This document shows, piece after piece, positions 57,707 to 64,000 of a stretch of DNA of 64,000 nucleotides; the stretch's first letter is position 1, and each line of letters starts with the position of its first letter. Source of the stretch: Hydrangea macrophylla (taxonomy: Eukaryota > Streptophyta > Magnoliopsida > Cornales > Hydrangeaceae). Under the pieces are notes generated by a model, which made no database searches, was not told the DNA's origin, and was given only the letters and a program-made list of their open reading frames with translations. The DNA is taken from contig CM066984.1 of the NCBI GenBank assembly GCA_033977485.1, forward strand, positions 32,159,501 to 32,223,500, written 5' to 3'. The translations under genes and the position numbers were made by a program.

Positions 57707-59356
57707 TATGATTTACTGAAAAATCAAACAGACAAAATAAATTTGGATATCAGAATATGACAATTTGGAATAAAAGAATCCATAACACTCTTATTTTAAA
57801 ACAAAGTCATCGGAATATCAAAACGAAAAAGTAAAGTCTCTGTGTGGCAGTCAGTACTCGATCTTTCGATTAATCATAACTTGTCCGCTATGGAACTCTT
57901 GCAAAACAAGTTATGACTCCCGAACTTATTTGATCTATAAGTTTCTGAATAATGCCCCGTGTGGGATCCCTTATTCATAGCTTAGCTAGTATGCACCATT
58001 AACTAGGATCCAATCACAACCACCTCAAGTAGTGCCTCCGTGTGGTGGTAACCCCCTAACACGTCTGATTGATCCTATCCGTAGGAAGTTCACATCTAGT
58101 AACCAATAAGTAGTATACCCTCCGTATAGAATGATCGCCCCTGGCAAGGTGACACAGAATACACTACTCATCTTACAGTGAATCGTTAATGGAAGATCTT
58201 GGATGTTTTTAATAAGACCTCTACCACTAGATTTAATAGTAAAGGATTTTTCTTTTGGAAATAATTATTTCTACACATTACCCATAAACATCTAATGTTT
58301 ACTAATGAGTTAAAAACGGTTTTTGATTTTTATTTTAAAAAACTTGATTTACTTATGCAAGTAGTAACAATGTATAAAACGCCAATCACAAACCAAGCAC
58401 ATAAAACAAAAAAACTAAAATAAAATAAAAACATCCAAACGATACCTCTATCTCCCATGGCTCTATCTTCATAGAACCGCCTTCTTGGTTTGGTCGCCTC
58501 TGACTCCATATTCATGAACAACGGCTTCTCGCTCCATCTTCATGGGCTTCCTAATTCTATTACATTGGACTTATGCTTCTTTCGAAGCTTACAATTTTCC
58601 TAGAAATAGAAAAGACAGCAATAAAATAAAAGGTTAGGGAAACCGGTTCAGCTTTCATTTTCGTAGGATTGAAGTCGCAGCGCCCTTTACACATGCCTTA
58701 AATCAAACCAAAATAAAATACACACCAATCTCAAATATTTAATTACAAAATTTAAACCAGAAGTTGGTGCCATGGGAGATAGCGGAATAACTTGCTGCAA
58801 AAGGGTTCGATATACACACATCCACGCATATATACATGCATTGGAACTACTAATTGATTCGCATACACCATAAACACTTTGTGGAAGTAATTAGAACTAA
58901 AACAGCATCTTTAGTTCTGTCACACTTCAATCGATTGAAGAAGGTTCAATCGATTGAACTCAAAATTTCATAAACTGATTTAAAATTTTTTAGAACAGTA
59001 TAAAATAGTAAGTAGATAATTTTAAAACTCTTAAAACTGTGAAAAGAAAATCTGGTCAGAGAATCTGTTTTGATTGATCGAAGCTAGTTCGATCGCTCGA
59101 AGACTGAATTGGTTCGATCGATCGATCGAAACTCTTTCAATCGATCGAACACAGAGAGTTTCAATCGATCGAAACAAGTTTGATCGATCAAAACTGCTAT
59201 GCATCCAATGCAATCACAAATTTGTTTTCTGCTGCGAAAACGAAAAACACTGCAGAAATAGATTTGTGATGATGCAGTTTCAAAAACAGCACTAAATACT
59301 AACATGCAAATCAAACTAATATTCCTAAAACGCATCTATAGATCCAAACAAGTGTG
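57707..59356 (-). other. Copia-B 5' leader
   Basis: Homologous to the Copia-A leader, including the CCTCCGTGTGGTGGT repeat (about 58036) and a palindrome cluster (about 58928-59190) with TTCGATCGATCGATCGAA (a one-unit extension) near 59112. No frame. Confidence 0.8.
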
Positions 59357-59369
59357 CCTCTGATACCAA
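59357..59369 (-). other. Primer-binding site of Copia-B
   Basis: On the minus strand TTGGTATCAGAGG, initiator-Met tRNA type, directly next to the 5' LTR at 59371. Confidence 0.85.
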
Positions 59370-59370
59370 T

Positions 59371-60819
59371 TGTAGGATTTAGGTTTCGAAAAACTTTAAA
59401 TCATTCACAATGGAAAATATAGTTTATAAAACTAATTGGTAGCCCAGATCTACTACTCGTTAATTCTATAAATACGTACTAGAGAGGGGACAAGAATTAT
59501 ACCTTTAAGTCTTGAATTCAATTCTGAAATCTTTGACTTCCAGGAGCCTCCACTAGATGGTCTCCACTCTTATTACTCCTATGGATGCTCCCAAAGAGAC
59601 TAGGGTTGGTGGGAACCCTACTAGAGAGGATAGAGAAGGTTTAGGAAGCCCTAAATAGTTTCTGTAGCTTCTGGTATACTAAAACAACGAACTCAAATTT
59701 CTAGACACAGCTGCCCTATTTATAGTTTCCCATAACCGACTTTACCTTCAATCATCAAAGTGGCTTCGATTAATCGAACCTATCTTGACTTCAACCGATC
59801 GAAACTACTTCGATCGATCGAACCTATCTTGACAAGATCCTCTTCTGCCTTTCCAAGCATCCTAGCAGAGCTAAGAGTGGGACCTCCTAGGCTCTTTATT
59901 GTTGGCTCAGACCAGCTGTTAATTTCCATGATCAAACTCTTTGATTAGCAAACTAATCCAACTGATCAGTTAACGTTTACTCGACTATAAAATGATAACT
60001 AAACTCCAACACAAAAGAACATATCCGAAGCGATAACTAGACTTGTACGGTGTACTAATGTCCGTCTACCGTCAGTATTCATAATCATATTCAGGTAGTC
60101 AGATAAACTTTTACTGTCAACCTGAATCATGATTACTTCTTATATTTCTTGAGTCTCATTCACCACTCATGATTACCAAACATGTTGATAACTACTTATC
60201 AACAAGACTGCAGTTCTCAGTAATCAACTTGGTGATGTTTTCAAGGGAAGCTTACTCTTTATCAGAGGATAGAATTTATTTTGACAATATATGTTCACAA
60301 CCCTACGAACATGACATACCCAAAATACCCAAGTGTTGATCTTTTATAGACCTCACTGATTGGTAAGTTAAACCAGTCACATCCATAGTCTGCGTTCATA
60401 ATTGTCTCAAGATTGAGAACACGTACCTTATACAAGTTATGAGTTCCTATCTACTGTTGACAATCTTAAGTGTCAATAGGAGAACTCAGGTCCATCAATG
60501 CACTAATATTAACTAAGAGTTATACTCCAGTGATTAAGAATCATCACTCCATCCAATGGTAGTTAATCATACTACAGTGTAAACCTGATGAGATATCCAG
60601 TCTCATCATCCACTGTGACAAATTCTAAGTATCAATAAATAGTAATTCGTATCTCATTTAGATGCATCTCATACATACACGAATTACTTACTATGATAAT
60701 TAAGGATTAACAATCATCTCATAAAAGAAACATACATAATAAAATGTAAAGCTGATATCCAACATTAAAATATTAATGTCTCATACATAAAGTAATGGTT
60801 TGAGGGCACAAACCCAAAA
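59371..60819 (-). repeat. 5' LTR of Copia-B
   Basis: 1449 bp. The minus strand starts TTTTGGGTTTG (first TG decayed to TT) and ends AAATCCTACA. TATA box TATAAATAG at 59716-59724; palindromes at 59765, 59790 and 59809 with a decayed one at 59748. Confidence 0.9.
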
Positions 60820-61435
60820 TGTCTTCACCCTTAAATGGATGTTCTCCCTCAGTCCTTCCTCAAACTTCCTTGCTCTATCCTCCTCCTCTGGCACTGAACC
60901 CTTTCTGAATCTCAACAATGCACTGTACTTTGAAGTATATTCAATTACAGTCATGTCACCTTGTCGAAGATTGTCAAACTCTTCTTTTTCGCGTTGTGAG
61001 CGGCTCGAGGAAAGAATTGGCGACTGAACTCTGCCCTGAAACCCTCCTAAGTTATCGGTGCCCCTTAGTCCAGAACGTTAACCCACCAAATCTGGGCTTC
61101 CCCTTGAGCATGTCACTTGCATTCTTAATCTTTAGTGTATCGGACATCGAATAAGATCTAAAAATCCTCTCCATATCCATCACCCAATGCTCAGCTAGAG
61201 TCGTGTAAGAGGTTCCATGAAACTCTGTCGGTTTCTTCCTCGTGAACTATTCTGACACTAATCTCTCACCTCTATTCTCAGGCACATGCACTACGGTTAT
61301 CGGTGCTGGCTCTAATGGGGGTGGTGGAGGCAATCGCTTCACTATACTCCATATCAAGTTTCCCATGTTTCCAATTTCTGTCATGTAGTACATTCGTCGA
61401 GTACGTGGTGATAAATCTTGGTCACCGTCACTCAT
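60820..61435 (-). pseudogene. Gypsy-C gag, N-terminal part
   Basis: Starts MSDGDQDLSPRTRRMYYMTE (61435), has a polyproline stretch, then a stop at about 61247. It continues in shifted frames with capsid-like content (PTEFHGTSYTTLAEHWVMDM, EEFDNLRQGDMTVIEYTSKY, ARKFEEGLRENIHLRVKT) to the Copia-B insertion. These are the ordered motifs of a Ty3/gypsy capsid. The protein is distinct from the gags of Gypsy-A and Gypsy-B. Confidence 0.85.
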
Positions 61436-61620
61436 GATTGTATAATCCTGTCAATCTCAATGCATAAATACTAAGCATGTATAACAATAAATATGAACAT
61501 GTATGTATAACAACATACCATATGCATTAAACATCTCTACTATGTATGGATACATTCTAGAATATGTATCGAAATCATTCAACCCTCCACTCGACGTGAA
61601 ATGTTCCCAAAGTTTTGTTA
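61436..61620 (-). other. Gypsy-C leader
   Basis: 185 bp between PBS and gag start, no frame. Confidence 0.7.
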
Positions 61621-61638
61621 CCTATATCTCTAATACCA
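61621..61638 (-). other. Primer-binding site of Gypsy-C
   Basis: On the minus strand TGGTATTAGAGATATAGG, a decayed initiator-Met tRNA site, 5 bp inside the LTR. Confidence 0.75.
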
Positions 61639-61643
61639 ATAAA

Positions 61644-63863
61644 TGTCATGACCCATCCCACTACACGTAGAATATAGGACATATGGCATGCCACCGAGGC
61701 TCATCCAATTCTTTAAGAGATTATAGTAGCGGAAAAGAACACTAAAAACAACGTTGAGTATTTAAAACTTTTGGAAATGATGCCTTCCGAGTTGTAAAAT
61801 CCGTATAAAATTGAAAACGAAATTATATTTCGAACCGGATGAATTTATGTTAAAAAGGGTCCCAAAGGTACCCTAAGAACCAATCAAAGCATTTAAATAA
61901 TTTTCTAAAGGGGTAGAAAAATGTTTCATACATGGGTCATTTTGACCGGTCGAACGGTCCCCTTCCACCGATCGAATGACCCTCATGCATAAATCCTTTA
62001 AAGCAGAGGGTACTTCGACCGGTTGAACTAACCCCCTCGACCGATCGAATGACCCCCTGGCAGAACTCTTGCCTAGATGTCATCCACCCTTCATGCCTTG
62101 TAATACTTAAGGATTCACATCCTTGATTCTAAACTTCCCCATCAATCCAACACTACAATAATACACATGGATCTTTCCAAACATTGAAAAGAAAGTAAAA
62201 AAGAACCAAGTTAATACTTGTTTGGATTGAAGCACAAAAGTGATCTTACGTTCCTCCAAACTTCAAATTCGTCAAGTTAAGCTTTCAAAATATGAACTCA
62301 AGAGTTCGGATACATTACAACTTAACCAAAAGAAGTTTTAATACTTATTACAACATTACTAAACTATTCCAAACCTTTCAAGTTAAATACATAGTTCTAG
62401 CTATTCGAAAAGCTCACTATTACAACGATTAGAATGGAAAGCAAAACATACACAAGAGGATCCCCAGTATTCCCATTAGCCTCACTCTTCTCGCTTCTTT
62501 TTCCCTTTCTTCCTTTCACATACAATGGAGTAAATCTCCACTGCTCAGCTATATGCTGAGTGTACAATTTTAAACATATGTTTATATGATAAGTCATGCT
62601 TTAAACATCAACACTCAAATAAACTAGTCTCCGGGGAGAGAGATATGCATTCATTTAGTAATGGAACTATGAGATTGATGCCATGGAGGGCCTTCTCATA
62701 ACCACTCATCCATGTGTCCTGGCAGGGGCTTCTCATAAACCATATATACACTGTGCCCTGGTAGGGCCTTCTCCCAAACCATGCATTGTAGTTATCTCTA
62801 TATTAATCCTCAAACATTGAGGAGCCCCGGAATGAAATTGCACTAACTCCCCTTCGACCCACATAAACACATAACAAGCTCATATAATCACATATGCGTG
62901 CTTTTCTTGCAATCTCATGTGTATAATTAACGGGCCTAATTAATACATGAATTTCGCCCGGATCCAAAATATTACATCAGATATGTAAAACATGTAAATT
63001 ATCTATAATTTCATAAGCCTAGAATTCATACCTCATGTGATTTCTCTCTAACTTTGAAGGATTAACTAGAGGCCTGATTAAACGCCGGATCTCCAATTAT
63101 ATGCGATTTCTACAAGTTAAACATGATTTTCCCCAAAATTCTAGAATTTGTATGTTTATAAAACATAACCAAACAAGGCCTAAGTTGTATCAAAATGAAG
63201 CCCTTACCTCAAGGAGTTCGAATATGAAATTTGGTGAAAAATAAACTGGCAGAAGTCCGTCGATTTGCGTCAAGAAGCTCTAAGCAAAATCACCCTTCTA
63301 GATTTTAGGATTTGAAGAAAAGTTGACATGAAAATATCTTGAGTTTTCTTTATATAGGCAATACTTTCAGAAATTGTGTTTACCTCCCCACGAGTTTCCA
63401 AAACTCTTAATTATTCCTCGAAACATCTTACACGTCTAATTCATTGCTTCAAGAATGAAAACTATAAGTTACAAAAGTTTCTGACTAGGTTCCGTTTGTT
63501 GCCATAATTACGTTCCAAAAACTACTTTCGTAAAATTTATAGATAACCTATCTTTTATGAAACGCATCTTATTAGTTATCATCAAGACCATCAAAATTTT
63601 TCTAAACAGGATTAAAACTATCAGAAATTATGCTACACAAGTAATTTTACTATTCACAAATTTCATAAAAACCAATTAACATTTAAGCCACATAAATGTC
63701 ATTTAGTCAAATCAATGCTTCGTGATTCTTGGATTACCGTGTCCTCAATTGATACATCACCGTTGACCCATGTCAACTCCGCCTCAAATATTAATCAAAA
63801 TTAATAATTCCCAAAACTCACTTATGCATTTAAAAAAATATATATTCCGGGACGGGTGTGACA
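61644..63863 (-). repeat. 5' LTR of Gypsy-C (2.22 kb)
   Basis: TG...CA ends, flanked outside by TSD TATAA and inside by the PBS. It contains TTCGAYCGRTCGAA-type motifs (61941, 61963, 62014, 62036) and three stem-ended repeats (62682-62781). No gene. Confidence 0.92.
62682..62781 (-). repeat. Three tandem units in the Gypsy-C LTR
   Basis: Units at 62682-62704, 62720-62742 and 62759-62781 share TGGNAGGGCCTTCTC and end in ACCA, complementary to the leading TGGT in the third unit. Spacing is 38-39 bp. Confidence 0.75.
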
Positions 63864-64000
63864 TATAATTTAGCCTATTTGGTGAAACTTAAACATTATA
63901 TGTTGTCTTTTAATATTCCAAGGGGCCTATTTCTAAAACTCATAATATCTTAAGCTGAAAGTGTACTTTTTAAAATTTCGAGGGGTGGGGGGTGTGGTTC
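63864..64000. other. Flank to the right of Gypsy-C
   Basis: Begins with the TSD TATAA. It is AT-rich and ends in a G-rich stretch. Nothing recognisable. Confidence 0.6.

Larger units (their letters stand above)
48154..60819 (-). mobile_element. Copia-B: internally deleted Ty1/copia inserted in Gypsy-C gag
   Basis: Exact TSD TGTCT (48149-48153 and 60820-60824). Minus orientation: 5' LTR 59371-60819, PBS (59357-59369), leader (57707-59356) and the gag N-terminus (57420-57706). The sequence then jumps into the middle of the 3' LTR (57414 down to 57326 and 49245 down to 48154), which is itself split by LARD-D. It is related to Copia-A: gag, leader and LTR are clearly homologous but diverged. Confidence 0.93.
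47615..63863 (-). mobile_element. Gypsy-C: internally deleted minus-strand Ty3/gypsy, outermost of a four-level nest
   Basis: Exact TSD TATAA (47610-47614 and 63864-63868). The minus strand starts TGTCACACCCGTCCC at 63863. The 5' LTR is 61644-63863, then PBS (61621-61638), a short leader and gag (60820-61435, continuing at 48024-48153 after Copia-B). Gag then runs directly into a truncated 3' LTR (47615 to about 48016). All of pol, the polypurine tract and the U3 part of the 3' LTR are deleted. Confidence 0.93.

Noticed and set aside
1..64000. CRISPR arrays, operons, bacterial-type systems
   Set aside because: All repeats are retroelement LTR, MITE, fold-back or microsatellite. Introns, plant gene families and LTR elements show nuclear plant DNA.
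1..64000. tRNA and rRNA genes
   Set aside because: Primer-binding sites complementary to initiator-Met tRNA are present, but I saw no cloverleaf or rRNA stretch.

Overview
This window is repeat-rich nuclear DNA from a flowering plant, probably a eudicot. That rests on plant-type LTR retrotransposons primed by initiator-Met tRNA, an endogenous pararetrovirus fragment, a CHX-type cation/H+ antiporter gene with introns, a degenerate PPR gene and plant MITEs. I cannot name the species. By position roughly three quarters of the window is retrotransposon. The only host gene that looks intact is the CHX gene at 33300-41320.

Left block (1-28404): one large plus-strand chromovirus-like Ty3/gypsy element, called Gypsy-A here. 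Its 5' LTR runs off the left edge and its 3' LTR is 24253-28404. Three later insertions break it up. A minus-strand Ty3/gypsy (Gypsy-B, 3539-11433) sits in gag. A roughly 545-bp hAT-like element (14022-14566) sits in integrase. A young, intact minus-strand Ty1/copia (Copia-A, 15599-24250, 1329-aa gag-pol, TSD GATGT) sits exactly at the junction of the polypurine tract and the 3' LTR. Gypsy-A and Gypsy-B coding regions are riddled with stops and frameshifts.

Middle block (28405-47614): a broken endogenous caulimovirid on the minus strand (28405-31390), split by a solo copia LTR; then a Stowaway MITE carrying a Mutator-type MITE; then the three-exon CHX gene. Its 4.86-kb first intron holds a large fold-back element and a MITE. 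Farther right is a minus-strand PPR pseudogene with a hAT-like insert.

Right block (47615-63863): a four-level nest in which every level has an exact 5-bp target-site duplication. Gypsy-C (TSD TATAA) contains Copia-B (TSD TGTCT), whose LTR contains a coding-free LARD-like element, LARD-D (TSD AGAAC), whose internal region contains a solo copia LTR (TSD TGGAC).

The most distinctive signal is an array of the 14-bp palindrome TTCGATCGATCGAA, spaced mostly 19 bp apart and ending about 22 bp upstream of a TATAAATAG box in the copia LTRs. It recurs in copia 5' leaders, and variants occur in the LTR of the unrelated Gypsy-C. A second palindrome, AGTGAAATTTCACT, is arrayed with about 33-bp spacing inside the fold-back element in the CHX intron. 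All boundaries, TSDs and identities were read by eye, without alignment software.
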